This document shows positions 21,878-32,736 of a stretch of DNA of 64,000 bases, piece by piece. The notes beneath the pieces were generated by a model. It saw nothing but the letters and a program-made list of their open reading frames with translations, was not told where the DNA came from and did no database searches. The stretch comes from Candidatus Melainabacteria bacterium. GTDB lineage: Bacteria; Cyanobacteriota; Vampirovibrionia; Gastranaerophilales; Gastranaerophilaceae. Made by a program: the position numbers and the translations under genes. Position 1 is the stretch's first letter, and the number at the start of each line of letters is the position of its first letter. The stretch covers positions 992,001 to 1,056,000 of the forward strand of contig CP091731.1 in assembly GCA_022009935.1 (NCBI GenBank). The letters are read 5' to 3'.

Positions 21878-22960
21878 TTAACTTTCTATATTATTATTTA
21901 AATCAATAATTTTTTCTAAAATTTCATCGTTATTTATGATGCCACCACCGGGTTTGCCCATAAACTTAACATTACACTTTCCAAAAACGCTGCTTTTGAC
22001 ATCTTTGAGCATTTGACCCAAATTCATTTCGACATCTAAAACAACTTTTGTGCTTGGATTTAAGGAATTATAAAGTTCGTTTGAGGGGAACGGGCTTAAT
22101 GTTATAGGGCGAAACAACCCCGACTTTTTATGCCCATTTCACGTGCTTGTTTGACGGCTGTTTTTGCAACACGTGCAACAGTGCCAAATGCTGTGATGAC
22201 GATATTGGCATCATCAGTTAGAAAATTTTCGTATCTTGTTTCGTTTTTTTTCTATTTCAAGAAATTTTTTATTAAGTTCGTAATTAAGTTTTTCTAATTC
22301 ACCCAAATCCATGTGTAATGATACAAGATTACGCGGTTCACGATTTTTTGCTCCATTTAATGCCCATTTTTCAATGTCGTAATCGTAATCACCGTAAGGA
22401 TATTCATTTATTGAGCATGGTTCCATCATTTGCCCTAAAACGCCATCTGCAAGCAATATAACGGGGCATCTGTATTTAAAAGCTAAATGAAAAGATAAAT
22501 ATGTTAAATCAATTGATTCCTGAATTGTTGAAGGCGACAAAACGATTACTTTATAATCACCATTTCCTCCACCATAGCATGCCTGATTATAATCCCCCTG
22601 TGATGGTGCAATATTTCCCAATCCGGGTCCGCCTCGCATTACAGAAATAATAACTCCCGGAATTTGCTGGCAACACATTGCAGAAATTGCTTCTTGCATT
22701 AAGGCAATACCACACGATGAAGAGGATGTCATGGCTTTTGTTCCTGTAGAGCCTGCACCAATAACCATATTTATGGCGGCAAGTTCACTTTCACAAGGAA
22801 TGAATATGCGATTTTCCTCAATCATAGCCTTACTTAAATATTCACCTATTTCACTTTGAGGAGTAATAGGATAACCAAAATAACACTTACAACCTGCATT
22901 TATAGCTGCTTTTGCTATTGCTATATTCCCTTTTAAAAGTATTTTTTCTTCAACTTTCAT
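21878..22960 (-). CDS. korA: 2-oxoacid:ferredoxin oxidoreductase, alpha subunit
   Basis: Catalytic alpha chain. GCKCYFGYPITPQSEIGEYL, MVIGAGSTGTKAMTSSSS, GGPGLGNIAPSQGDYNQA and a C-terminal domain with ADGVLGQMMEP are diagnostic. Indels near 22255 and about 22125. Start MKVEEKILLKGN at 22960, 7 nt after the ferredoxin gene. The substrate (2-oxoglutarate versus branched 2-oxoacid) cannot be settled from motifs. Confidence 0.92.
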
Positions 22961-22967
22961 AGATTTT

Positions 22968-23178
22968 TTACCTGTAAACTTCACAAATGGCGATATCCGG
23001 ACAGCTTTTGGCACATATTTGACAGCCTACGCATTTTTCTTCTTCATCAACAAATTTCGCGTAATTTGTGTTGTATTTATTTAAATCATCGCTTAATATG
23101 ATAAGTTTTTTTGGGGCATGCCTCAACACACAACCCACATCCCTTACATCTATCCTTGTTTATTACTATTCTTCCCAT
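22968..23178 (-). CDS. korD: 2[4Fe-4S] ferredoxin, delta subunit of the oxidoreductase
   Basis: Short protein of about 70 aa, broken once near 23105. The two clusters are CKGCGLCVEACP and CVGCQICAKSCP. It heads the kor operon and supplies the electron exit of the complex. Preceded by an AT-rich region (23190-23287) that must hold promoters for this gene and for the divergent gene at 23288. Confidence 0.88.
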
Positions 23179-23287
23179 AAGTCCTTAATATTTTTTCTCT
23201 TATTAAATTATAACACTTAAAAAAAATATTGCTTCATATTTTTTTAATGATATACTATTTTTGTACTAGAATAAGGAACTATTAACA

Positions 23288-24528
23288 ATGAATACACTAC
23301 CTAAAATTTCTCAAAAGCGACCTTCGCATTCACTTTTACCTATTGATATTGAAAAATTAAAAAAGGAAAAAAGCAAGAAACACAATTAAATAAAATTAAT
23401 TGGAATTTGCTTAAGTATTGCAATCCTGAAAGACTTACACAACATCAAATTAATATTTATAAAATATATTTAAAAGTTATAAAAGATGAAGCAATAGATT
23501 TTCCTCCATTTTTAATATTTGAAAATAAACCTTCCGAACTTAATGCAGAAGCTAGCTACTTTTCTGCAACTAACACTATTGCGTATTATTCAAGTAATAA
23601 TGCTAAATCGGATAAATCTCATGAAAGCACTTTAAAAGCATGAACTTAACCATTATAAAGATCATATGAAAATGTCTTTTGTAATATTGCTTTCGGATTC
23701 TAATTCACCGCTAATAAAAGAAAATGATAAAAAATTTATTGATTTTTATAAAAAAAACATAATAGAGTCAAGAAATATTCATCCGGATGCAAAAGCAATA
23801 AATAGCAAAATAAATAGAAAAGTTAAAAAATATCTGGATTACCCGATAGAACAACAAAAAATATTGTTGAAGAAGGTCTTTTGCATTTAAAAGATGTATA
23901 TTCAAAGATAAATATTAGACGATTTTTAATTATAATTTCAAATCCACAAAAAAAAGATTTTGAATTTAAAAATAATGATGAAAAACTATATGCAGTCAAA
24001 GAAGTGTTAGAATATTTTAAAGCTAGTACGGCGACGAATGATAATGAAAAAAAAATTATTGAAAAAATATTAAATAAAATAAATTCAATGATTAAATCTC
24101 CTCATAATTTAAGGCATGCAAAAAAGCTTAGTCTTCATCTTGAAAATGAAGAAAAACAACAATTAAACAAATCTTTAAACCAATATTGTAATTTGGGAAT
24201 TTTGACAGAACAAAAAAGTTATATGATTTCGGAGAAAACTTTAAGCTCTAACATTATGATTAATAGTGCATATTTAAATAAATATTATTTTGGTAAAAAT
24301 ATTATTCAAATAGAAATATATGAACCTTTATATAGGCAATATGATGCCTATGTAAATAAAAAACAACTAAAACATGCCCCTTTCATTACTATGACTCCGA
24401 ATATTCCAAATAGTATGCATATTAATTCAGATAATACTGTATTATTAGATAGTAGAGCTATGATAGATGAAAGAGTTTTTGATTTAATACTTAAAAACGC
24501 ATGTTTTAAAAATGATGGTAAAACATAA
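23288..24528 (+). CDS. Unknown protein with HELNH zinc-protease-like motif
   Basis: Reconstructed across indels near 23370, 23640 and 23865, about 410 aa. N-terminus MNTLPKISQKRPSHSLLPID. AIDFPPFLIFENKPSELNAEA is followed by ESTLKHELNHYKDHMKMSF, an HEXXH with nearby His. The C-terminal half contains NIPNSMHINSDNTVLLDS. The preceding 'AxYSxxxNTIAYYSS' beta segment followed by the helical HEXXH is the usual layout of gluzincin-like domains; the third ligand is not identified. A putative metallopeptidase, lineage-specific. Confidence 0.5.
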
Positions 24529-24996
24529 TAAGTTACCTAATTTTAACGATAATAATATACCACTTTATAGATATATAAATTCAAATTTCGACCAAAAGGC
24601 TAAACTTTCTGACGATCTTTTTACAAAAAAATGAAAGACATCTAAAAGATTTAGAGGACGAATATAATGAAAAATGGTCCTGCCATACGTACACTTAAAA
24701 AGCAGTTTTAAATGAATTATTCTATAATTTTTTAGTTGTCAAAGAACCTAAAAATGAGGAAATGCAAGTGGCAAAATCACTAATTTTGAGTAAAATATTA
24801 ACAAATTTAAGTAAGGATTTTGGTAATATTGATGAAGATAAAAAAACAGAAATTGGTAAAATAATAGAATCACTTAAAAAGTTTTATGCTGACCAACTAT
24901 TACCTGAGCCGCCAAAAATTCCCTGAATTGAGCAATGAACAATATAACTTACTTACAAAAATACAAAAAGATCCTGATCATTATTTTAATTTGTAA
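24512..24996 (+). CDS. Unknown helical protein
   Basis: Starts at ATG 24512, overlapping the end of the HEXXH gene by 17 nt, and reads MMVKHNKLPNFNDNNIPLYR. Indels near 24630, 24700 and 24920 lead to FYADQLLPEPPKIP and a final YNLLTKIQKDPDHYFNL. It may be the C-terminal part of the preceding gene rather than a separate one. About 160 aa, charged and helical. Not recognised. Confidence 0.4.
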
Positions 24997-25075
24997 ATTT
25001 TTGTAAATTAATATATTGAAATATAGCAATAATTATCCTTCAAGAATACTTTATATATTTAAGAAGGATTTATGT

Positions 25076-25237
25076 ATGAAAACAAAAAATGAGGATTTGG
25101 ATATGGCGGAACAAAACAAAACAGAAGAAAAAGAATTAAGAAATAGAATAACTTATGTTTTAAGTAAAACAAATACAAAATTTTTAATTAATAATTTGGA
25201 AAAAAGAATACTGCTTTTAAGTTTGACAAATAAATAA
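25076..25237 (+). CDS. Small charged protein of 53 aa
   Basis: ATG at 25076, 7 nt after AAGAAGGA. MKTKNEDLDMAEQNKTEEKE, then a helix ending ...LEKRILLLSLTNK. The upstream in-frame ATG has no ribosome-binding site. Codon use is similar to its neighbours. Unknown function; real-gene status rests mainly on the good ribosome-binding site. Confidence 0.4.
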   Translation: MKTKNEDLDMAEQNKTEEKELRNRITYVLSKTNTKFLINNLEKRILLLSLTNK

Positions 25238-25554
25238 TCGTATTTTTTGTAAAAAAATGTTAAGTTTTAAGATATGTTAAGAAAATTTCTTAATTTTAAA
25301 TCATGAAAACTCATGTACCACATCTTTTTTCATGTTAAAAATCCCTCAAACCATGTCATATCATGCAAAACAAGATTTAGAAGCGGCGAAAGTGTTGCAT
25401 TGCAACACTTTCGCCGCTTTATGTAGAAATGTTAAGGTTCTTACCAATTCTCTTGTAAATGACATGTCAATAGATATAATTGTTATTATCAGGTGAAAAT
25501 AAAGACACCTTGAGGTTTGATAGATAGTTTATATGTGGGGCTTTGGAGGATATA
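25238..25554. other. Gene-free 317-bp region with CATG cluster
   Basis: Contains six CATG tetranucleotides within about 65 bp (25302-25366), the GC-rich palindrome at 25381-25419, and the leader of the gene at 25555 (GGAGG at 25545-25549). No ORF of note is seen. It looks regulatory. Confidence 0.55.
25381..25419. repeat. Perfect GC-rich 39-bp palindrome
   Basis: AAGCGGCGAAAGTGTTGCA, a single T, then its exact reverse complement: a 19-bp perfect stem far more GC-rich than the surroundings. It is not followed by a convincing T-run on either strand, so it is not a standard terminator. Confidence 0.85.
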
Positions 25555-25776
25555 ATGCCAAGAAGTAGAGATATGGGAAAATCTACCTCTGTTAGAAGGT
25601 GGACAAATACGGCTTTAGAATGCTACAAACGTGGGTGCGTTTGTGATGGTTGCTTTTATAGTGATTTCTTTAACACAAGTAACCAAACTTGCCAAATGAA
25701 AGCATCTGTTTTGGAATTGGTTCGTGTGCTTGGAAAACCGGATGTTGAAATTCCACAGTTTCTTCTTGACGATTAA
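25555..25776 (+). CDS. Small cysteine-motif protein, possible metal or HTH protein
   Basis: 73 aa. MPRSRDMGKSTSVRRW, then CYKRGCVCDGCFY..FF....CQMKASVLELVRVLGKP. Four to five cysteines (CxxxxCxCxxC plus C) suggest a bound metal or cluster, and the C-terminal helix pair resembles a DNA-binding segment. Similar short proteins with an RGC.C.GC..Y.FF....CQMK.SVLELVR.LG pattern occur, as I recall, in Clostridia and Cyanobacteria relatives without known function. The ATG at 25555 is chosen over a TTG upstream because GGAGG lies 6 nt before it. Intact. Confidence 0.7.
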   Translation: MPRSRDMGKSTSVRRWTNTALECYKRGCVCDGCFYSDFFNTSNQTCQMKASVLELVRVLGKPDVEIPQFLLDD

Positions 25777-25808
25777 GGCTCTAGCTATAGAGTTTTAATC
25801 GCCTTTTT
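25771..25808. terminator. Bidirectional terminator between convergent genes
   Basis: GATTAA..CTCTA-GCTA-TAGAG..TTAATC stem, followed on the plus strand by GCCTTTTT. It lies at the stop of the Cys-motif gene and overlaps the end of the convergent STAS-like gene. Confidence 0.6.
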
Positions 25809-26111
25809 ACAATAGTGTTGTTAATCACTAAATCTTGTTCTGAATTATATATCTTTAAATACTTGTCGGCTTTTGTTAAAAATAAACTTAAAAAATTGCT
25901 TGTATTTTTATTTATTAATTTTATATTGCTTTTTGTTTATAAATTTCATTAGTTTGTAGTCGATATTTTTTAAATTTGTAATGTCTAAAACTTTTTGATA
26001 TTTTTTGTATTTAGAATATAAATCATTTAACTTCACAAAGAGTGCCTCATTTATTATTGAAGCATTTATAATAACAATTATAAAATTTTTGCTGATTTTA
26101 TAACTAATCAT
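25781..26111 (-). CDS. STAS-like small protein (tentative)
   Basis: MISYKISKNFIIVIINASII, then VLDITNLKNIDYKLMKFI, a strand-Asp-helix order like SpoIIAA/STAS anti-sigma antagonists (usually D(S/T)xxxxS/T). Here the phosphorylatable Ser position reads Asp-Tyr. Repair of one indel near 25925 adds LSLFLTKADKYLKIYNSEQD and an end at 25781, giving about 110 aa, the right size for one STAS domain. Alternative: an unrelated alpha/beta domain. Confidence 0.45.
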
Positions 26112-26233
26112 ATTTTATATCCCTAACACATATTATTATCCTACATTTGATAAACGATGTTAACTATACAAAAGTTGGGTTTTTAGAATTTGGGTAAAAG
26201 TTTAGATTTTTATTTTTGTATTAAAATATAATT

Positions 26234-27210
26234 ATGGAAATAACGTATAAAACAACCGGCGTTGACTTTGATTGTGATAATAAAATAAATAACCATTTAG
26301 AAAAAATTCTTGATATAGACTTGGTTAAAAACTTTGCTTCTTTATTTTATATTAGTAAAAGCAACTCTCAAAAAAATGTTGCACTTGCTGCAACTTGTGA
26401 TGGTGTTGGGACAAAAATTATACCACTTTTAAAATATAAGATGTTTAAAACTATTGCAAATGACCTTGTTGCTATGAATTTTAATGACCTTGCAACTAAG
26501 GGAGCTTATCCTTTATTTTTTTTAGATTACATTGCAAACAACAACATAAGTGTTGAAAGTTTAAAAATTTTTTGACGGAATTGAATAATATTTTGAAAAA
26601 ATACAACTGCAAACTCCTTGGCGGTGAAACTTCTCAAATGAAAGATATAATCAAAGAAAGTATTTTTTGATGTTTGTGGGTTTGTCGTTGGACAATCCAT
26701 GGTAGACGAAAATAATGAAAAAAAAATCGAACCAAATGATATTATTGTCGGGCTAAAATCAAACGGTATTCACAGCAACGGTTTTACATTAATTCGCAAG
26801 CTTTACGAAACCAAACAATTGTCTGAAATTCAGCTCATTGAAACACTTAAACCAACTTATATTTATCTGAATGAAATTTTAGAATTATTTAAACTAAATA
26901 TAATTAAAAAGTTGCAAACATTACAGGCGGAGGACTTTATGGAAATGTTAGTCGCATTATACCAAATGGACTGAGGGCTTCTATTTCTAAAAATATAGTT
27001 TTAAATAATATGGATAATATTTTGTAAAATTAATAAATATAATTGGGGAAAAAAGAAGCTTTTAATGTTTTTAATATGGGAATTGGCATGGTATTGGTTA
27101 TTGACAAATGTAAATATGATATAGTTAAACAAATTTGCCAAAAATATAATCCCATTATTATTGGAGAAATCATTAGAGATGATGAAAATTGCAATTTTTG
27201 CTTCAAGTAA
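26234..27210 (+). CDS. purM: Phosphoribosylformylglycinamidine cyclo-ligase
   Basis: AIR synthase of purine biosynthesis. CDGVGTKI near residue 55, IANDLVAMNFNDLATKGAYP with the conserved NDL pattern, LLGGETSQM, SNGIHSNGFTLIRKL, ITGGGLYGNVSRIIP (after repair), and FNMGIGMVLVI are all PurM motifs. Indels near 26570, 26665, 26905 and 27030. It runs into purN and its stop lies about 30 bp inside that gene, so the two are coupled. About 325 aa. Confidence 0.92.
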
Positions 27211-27731
27211 CGGCTCAAATTTTGAAGCTATTATTCAATATTTTAGACACTTAAAAAATACAAAAATAAAAAAACACAATCTTCATTTTGTTTTAGTTAC
27301 AAACAACAAGCATGCTTATGCAATAAAACGTGCAAAAAGGTTGAAAATAAAACATTTTTTTGTTGAGCATGAAAATTTAAGTAACTTTTTAACTCAAAAC
27401 AAATTTGACCTTTGTGTCTTATCAGGTTACATGAGAATTGTTGAAAAAAATTCGCTTGCTACTTCCACTTTTATCAACATTCATCCCTCACTTCTTCCAA
27501 ATTACAAAGGAAAAAATGCAATAAAACGGATATATAAAGATAAATCATATAATTCATCGGGGATTAGCATTCATTATGTAAATGAATTTGTTGATGATGG
27601 AAAAATTATTTTTCAAAAAAAGTCAAATTTGACAGAAACACAAGTTATTCACAATATGAAAAAAAAATACATTCAGTTGAACACAAAATGTACCCCAAGA
27701 TTATAGAAAAGATTTTACTATCTTTATGTTA
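27182..27731 (+). CDS. purN: Phosphoribosylglycinamide formyltransferase
   Basis: GAR transformylase. MKIAIFASSNGSNFEAIIQ, FDLCVLSGYMRIV, the catalytic-region NIHPSLLPNYKG, and SSGISIHYVNEFVDDGKIIF. In the usual E. coli-type motif the loop reads VHHVDxxxDxGxI; here the His and Asp are kept. One indel near 27665. About 183 aa, slightly shorter than average. ATG at 27182 (an adjacent ATG lies at 27179). Confidence 0.9.
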
Positions 27732-27778
27732 AAATTAAGCTTGTGGGGATATTAAAGAAAAATTAGTAAAAGAAGAAT

Positions 27779-29845
27779 ATGAAGACAAATTGGAAAATAG
27801 TTGAAAATAAAACTGATTGTCAAAATGTTGAGAGTGAATTTTATGAAATTATTGGAAATAAAAAACTTGCACAAATTTTGATAAATCGTAAAATTGATAA
27901 TTTGGAAAAACTATATGATTTTTAAACCCAAATGAAAAATTTGCCTTTGATTATAATGTTTTTGAAGACATGGAAAAGGTTATATCGCGCATTAATAAAG
28001 CAATAAACAATAATGAAAACATTATAATATATGGTGATTTTGACTGTGACGGAGTCACCTCAACAGCCCTTTTATACAAAACATTAAAAGAACTTGGTGC
28101 AAATGTAGATTTTTATATCCCCAATCGAATTGAAGAAAGTCACGGTTTGAACACAAAAGCGCTTGTCAAACTTTTGGCAAAGAAAAAAGCCAAGCTTATA
28201 ATAACTTGTGATTGTGGCATTTCAGACATCGAAGAAGCAAAATTTATAAAAAGTTTCAACTGCGATTTGATAATAACAGACCATCACATTGCAAAAAAAG
28301 AAATTCCAAATGCTTATGCAATTTTAAATCCAAAAGTTGAAGGTTCTTTAAATGAAAATTTATCCTTAAATCAAATAGAAAGTCTGAATGAGCTTTCAGG
28401 AGTTGGAGTCGCTTTCAAGCTTGCTTTGGCTTTAATAAACAAATATAATCTATCAAATGAATTAATTAATGATTTGTTAGTATTGGTCACAATCGGTACT
28501 ATAGGTGATGTCGTGCCAATATTGAATGAAAACAGATTTTTTGTAAAAACAGGATTAAACATAATAACAAGCGCAAATAAGGGAATTCAAAAGCTTGTAG
28601 ATGTTCACCCATACGCCTCGTCAATTAAAAATATAACAAGTGATTTTGTTGCATTTCAAGTTGTTCCAAAAATCAATGCAGAAGGCAGACTGGACTCGAT
28701 TAACCAAGCTTTCAAGCTTCTTGTTTCTCAAGATGAAGATGAAATAAATTACGCAATTATGACTCTTACAACCTTAAATGAGCAACGACAAGCATTTTGC
28801 AACGACATGTTTATTGAAGCAAAAAAATGATTGCCAACGAACATATCGAAAAAACGATGCTATAATTTTGTACAACCCGAACTGGCACCCGGGGATTGTT
28901 GGCATTGTTGCATCAAAGATTGTGGAAAAATATAACCGCCCGTGTCTTTTGTTTACCTATGACCAAGCCAAAAATCTTTATCGCGCTTCAGGCAGAAGTG
29001 TTGATGGTGTTGATATTCACCAACTTATCGAAAGCCAAAATGAGTTTTGGGAATTTTATGGTGGGCATAAAGGTGCTTGCGGGTGTGCGTTTTCGCCTGA
29101 AAAAATATCTTTTGAAAAGATTAAAGCTAATTTAAACCAAGCTTTAAATGAAATGACTAAAGATTTGGTCTACAACAAACATATCTACATTGATTGTTGT
29201 ATCGATTTTGAAGATTTAACAGTTGATTTTGTCAAAAAATTGAGTCAATTTGAACCCTTTGGGAAGGTATGAAACCGCCTTTATTTTTATTGAAAAATGC
29301 AATTCTTAAAGAAAAAAGGATAATAGGCGCAAATGGTAATCATTTGAAATGTATGATATCGTCAAAAAACAATCCTAATGAATTATATGAATGTCTTTTC
29401 TGGAACAAAACCGACATTGAAGCAGACATAAATTCAAACATAGATGTAATTTTTGTGCCAAAGCTATCACAATTCAATGGTGAAACAAAAGTGCAACTTG
29501 AAATTTTGGAGCTTGATTGCACAAATAAAAAATATACCCTAAAAGAACTTATAAAACTGGCTTCAGGCATGATTGTTTATGCAGCAAAGCACAAAAACGG
29601 TGAAATTGATTTAAGAGTCATTGCTAAAAAATTGTCAGTTAGTCTTAAATTTGTGACAATATTTTTGAAAATATTAAACGATATTCAAATGATTAGTGTA
29701 AAAAATTATAGTAACAATTCGATAAAATATGGCTTTTTAGGCTCAAAAGGAATGAATGCAATAATTAATCATGAGGCGTTTCGAAAAATTAAATGAAGAA
29801 TATCAAAAAATATACGAAAAACGTGAAATTGAGTCAGTTTTGTAA
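27779..29845 (+). CDS. recJ: Single-stranded DNA exonuclease RecJ
   Basis: DHH-DHHA1 family 5'-3' exonuclease. YGDFDCDGVTSTALLY, ITCDCGISDIEEA, IITDHH, LSGVGVAFKLALAL, IGTIGDVVP, INAEGRLDS, WHPGIVGIVASKI, ASGRSVDGVDIH and GGHKGACGCAF are all present, followed by the C-terminal OB domain. Indels near 27925, 28830, 29265 and 29785. The last one extends the protein to ...EKREIESVL at 29845. About 690 aa. Confidence 0.93.
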
Positions 29846-29939
29846 ATTTTTGTAAAAAAAACCTTTGAAACTAGCAAAAAATATTATTATGGTTTTTAAA
29901 TATATGGTACCAAAAATTTCTACTTAAGGGAGGAAAAAA

Positions 29940-30256
29940 ATGGAACAAATTAGAGGAACTATGCCATGTCAATGTCAGGCTCCACAATACAACGCTGTTA
30001 AGATTGATATTCATCAACCGAAAGTGCAGGCTCCAAAAGCTCAATGTCACAAAGGTGAATGTTGTGAGCACAATCACAATTTGTATGGCAAAAGACTGGA
30101 AACAGTGCAACAATGCCTCTTCCATCAAACGTTATTGTGGCAAAACAAGAAAAGCCTGTTGAAAAGCCACAAGTTGAACAACAAAAACCTGTTGTTGCTG
30201 AAGAAACGCAAGTGAATGAACAAGAACCGGTTGTTGTCGAAGAACCTATTGAATAA
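29940..30256 (+). CDS. Small Cys/His-rich protein with acidic Val-Pro tail
   Basis: Strong ribosome-binding site (GGGAGG). MEQIRGTMPCQCQAPQYN, then CHKGECCEHNHN, giving a CxC plus C..CC.H.H cluster in the first 50 residues. After repair near 30098 the second half is a low-complexity tail of EKPVEKPQVEQQKPVVAEE type, ending VVVEEPIE. About 105 aa. The N-terminal cluster could bind metal; the tail looks disordered. Not recognised. Followed by a strong terminator. Confidence 0.6.
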
Positions 30257-30280
30257 CAATAGATTTCTAATTATTAACCA

Positions 30281-30309
30281 AAAGGATTGAGTTATAGCTC
30301 AATCCTTTT
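30281..30309. terminator. Intrinsic terminator between convergent genes
   Basis: AAAGGATTGAG, loop TTATAGC, CTCAATCCTTT with T-run; the A-run on the other side makes it usable for the convergent pilT as well. Confidence 0.85.
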
Positions 30310-30319
30310 TTATTATTTT

Positions 30320-31401
30320 TTATCTTACAGTCATTCCGGTTAGTCGCATAAACTCTTCCTGTCGGCTAGTTTTTGACAAAGCATCTTCAAATGTAACCAT
30401 TTTTTGTTTAAACAAAGTTTTCAAAGCTGCTTCCAAAGTTTGCATACCGCTGCCCATTGAAGTTTGAAGTATGGAATAAATTTGGGCAGTTTTTCCTTCG
30501 CGAATGAGGTTTGCAATGGCTGTATTGTTAATTAAAATTTCCTGTGCCATCACACGACCTTTTTTAGTTACACCATCTTCCAAGACTTTGGGCAACAAAG
30601 TTTGTGATAACACTGCAACTAAACTTGAGGCAAGCTGTATTCTGATTTGTGTTTGCTGTCCTTCCGGGAATACATCTACAATACGGTCAACGGTTGAAGC
30701 TGCGTTTGAAGTGTGCAAAGTTCCCAAAACCAAGTGTCCGGTTTCAGCTGCTGTCAATGCAAGGGAAATTGTTTCTAAATCACGCATTTCTCCCAAAAGA
30801 ATAATGTCAGGATCTTCACGTAAAGCAGATTTTAAAGCGTTAGCAAAACTTCTTGTATCTTGTCCCAGCTCTCTTTGGTGTACAACTCCCTTTTTAGAAG
30901 TGTGAATAAATTCAATAGGGTCTTCAACAGTCAAAATGTGTTCTGCACGAGTTGAATTAATATAGTCAATCATGGCAGCCAATGTTGTTGTTTTACCGCT
31001 ACCTGTAGGACCTGTGACCAAAATCAAACCTCGAGGTCTTTCACATATTTTTTCTTACAATTTCTGTCAGCCCTAATTCTTCAAATGAAGGAGGTGTTGT
31101 GTTTATGCTCCTGAAAGCTGCAGCATATGTTCCACATTGTTTATATATATTCAAACGAAAACGTCCAACATCTCGTACTGTATAACTCATATCAAGTTCC
31201 CAAGTTTGTTCAAGTTGTCGTCTTTGTTCGCCTGATAAAATAGGGAAGCAACAACTCTTCGACATTAGAACGAGTTAACAATGGGGCTTCCATACGAATA
31301 AGCTTACCGTCAACACGCACTACAGGGGGCATGTTGACAGACAAATGCAAATCACTTGCTCTCATATTTATGGCATTTATAAGCAATTCATCAATATGCA
31401 T
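30320..31401 (-). CDS. pilT: Type IV pilus retraction ATPase PilT
   Basis: Hexameric ATPase of pilus retraction. ASDLHLSVNMPPVVRVDGKL is the PilT/PilU N-terminus; Walker A GPTGSGKTTTLAAMIDYIN; Asp box VEDPIEF; Walker B DIILLGEMRD; His box GHLVLGTLHT; the AIANLIREGK helix typical of PilT rather than PilB. Indels near 31245 and about 31050. About 360 aa. No other pilus genes are present locally. Upstream 31402-31490 is AT-rich before repeat island R2. Confidence 0.93.
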
Positions 31402-31499
31402 TTAATTTTCGCTTTCTAATTTTCTTAATTTATATTATTACATCTTTTATACAAAATATCAACATTTATTTCTAATTTTTTTGTTATAGTAAAAAGTTT

Positions 31500-32690
31500 A
31501 AGCCCTGTTAAAAAAACAAAAGCCAAAACGGCTCAGTTTTGGATTTGTTTATAGCAGTTAATAGGCGACGTAAAAGTTTTCGAAGAAAACTCCACAGGAA
31601 CGAAAACTGAACGGAGTGAAATAATTTTGTAAAAAATTATGAAACCCAGTTGCATAGTTCCGAACCCGACGTAATCCAAGACAGCGCGCGTTCAAAATTT
31701 GACTTAATCCCCCAACGTGAATTGACTTTTGCTTAATTATGGCGTTGAAGTCCAATCAATGCTTTTTGCGAAATGTTTTTTGTTTTAGGTTTTATATAAC
31801 GGGCTGCGGATTCGTCGTTGGCCGTCTTGGATTTCTTTCTAGCTCACAGAGCCGTGCCTTATGTGCCTTGCACAAGCCGGCACGGTCTGCTCGCTCCCCG
31901 GGACTACGCCCGTTCAGCAGCTCCTCTTGTAGGCGAAGCCTGAAAGGCTGAGCCGTACAAGGGAGTTATCTTCAGAGGAAAATCCGCTTGCCTGATTGTG
32001 AGAAAAAATGCGTTGCATCCGTGCGGAGCTTTAGACGAGGAAGCGACCCAGCTTCCGAGTATAAAGCGAAGTAGTTAATGACCGCCGTAGGAAAGATGCC
32101 CGAATAAAATGAGGGCAGATGCCTCAGGCGGTAAAAAAGCGTTGCATCCGTGCGTAAAACAAAGCCAAAACAACTCAGTTTTGGATTTGTTTATAGCAGT
32201 TAATAGGCGACGTAAAAGTTTTCGAAGAAAACTCCACAGGAGCGAAAAACTGAACGGAGTGAAATAATTTTGTAAAAAATTATGAAACCCAGTTGCATAG
32301 TCCCGAACCCGACGTAATCCAAGACAGCGCGCGTTCAATTTTTGACTTAATCCACCAACACGGATTGATTTTTAATTATTTATGGCGTTGAAGTCCAATC
32401 AATGCTTTTTGCGAAATGTTTTTTGTTTTAGGTTTTATATGACGGGCTGCGGATTCGTCGTTGGCTTCGCCTGATTGTGAGGAACTGAACGGAGTGAAAT
32501 AATTTTGTAAAAAATTATAAAACCCAGTTGCATAGTTCCGAACCCGACGTAATCCAAGACAGCGCGCGTTCAAAATTTGACTTAATCCCCCAACGTGAAT
32601 TGACTTTTTGCTTAATTATGGCGTTGAAGTCCAATCAATGCTTTTTGCGGAATGTTTTTTGTTTTAGGTTTTATATGATCAGTCGGTTTG
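31500..32690. repeat. Mosaic repeat island R2
   Basis: Fills the space between pilT and glmS. A roughly 190-bp block (from CTGAACGGAGTGAA through GCGTTGAAGTCCAATC to TTTTATAT) occurs three times, starting about 31607, 32249 and 32483, nearly identically. Also contains TATA(A/T)ACGGGCTGCGGATTCGTC (31795 and 32434), the GC-rich block 31823-31916, an extra hairpin module 31917-31970 and the CCGCC..GGCGG cassette 32082-32131. The apparent ORFs here are byproducts of the repeats. No gene. Confidence 0.9.
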
Positions 32691-32736
32691 GGCAAAACCA
32701 AGTATTAAAATATTCAACTTTTCACTAAAAAAACAA

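Noticed and set aside
26112..26233. Purine riboswitch upstream of purM
   Set aside because: No recognisable aptamer helices; only AT-rich sequence.
31558..32728. ORFs such as the repeated NARCLGLRRVR(N/D)YATGF frames on the minus strand and ALKSNQCFL frames on the plus strand
   Set aside because: They exist only because repeat modules are copied; no ribosome-binding sites, they run through hairpins and break at module borders, and similar frames recur in every island.
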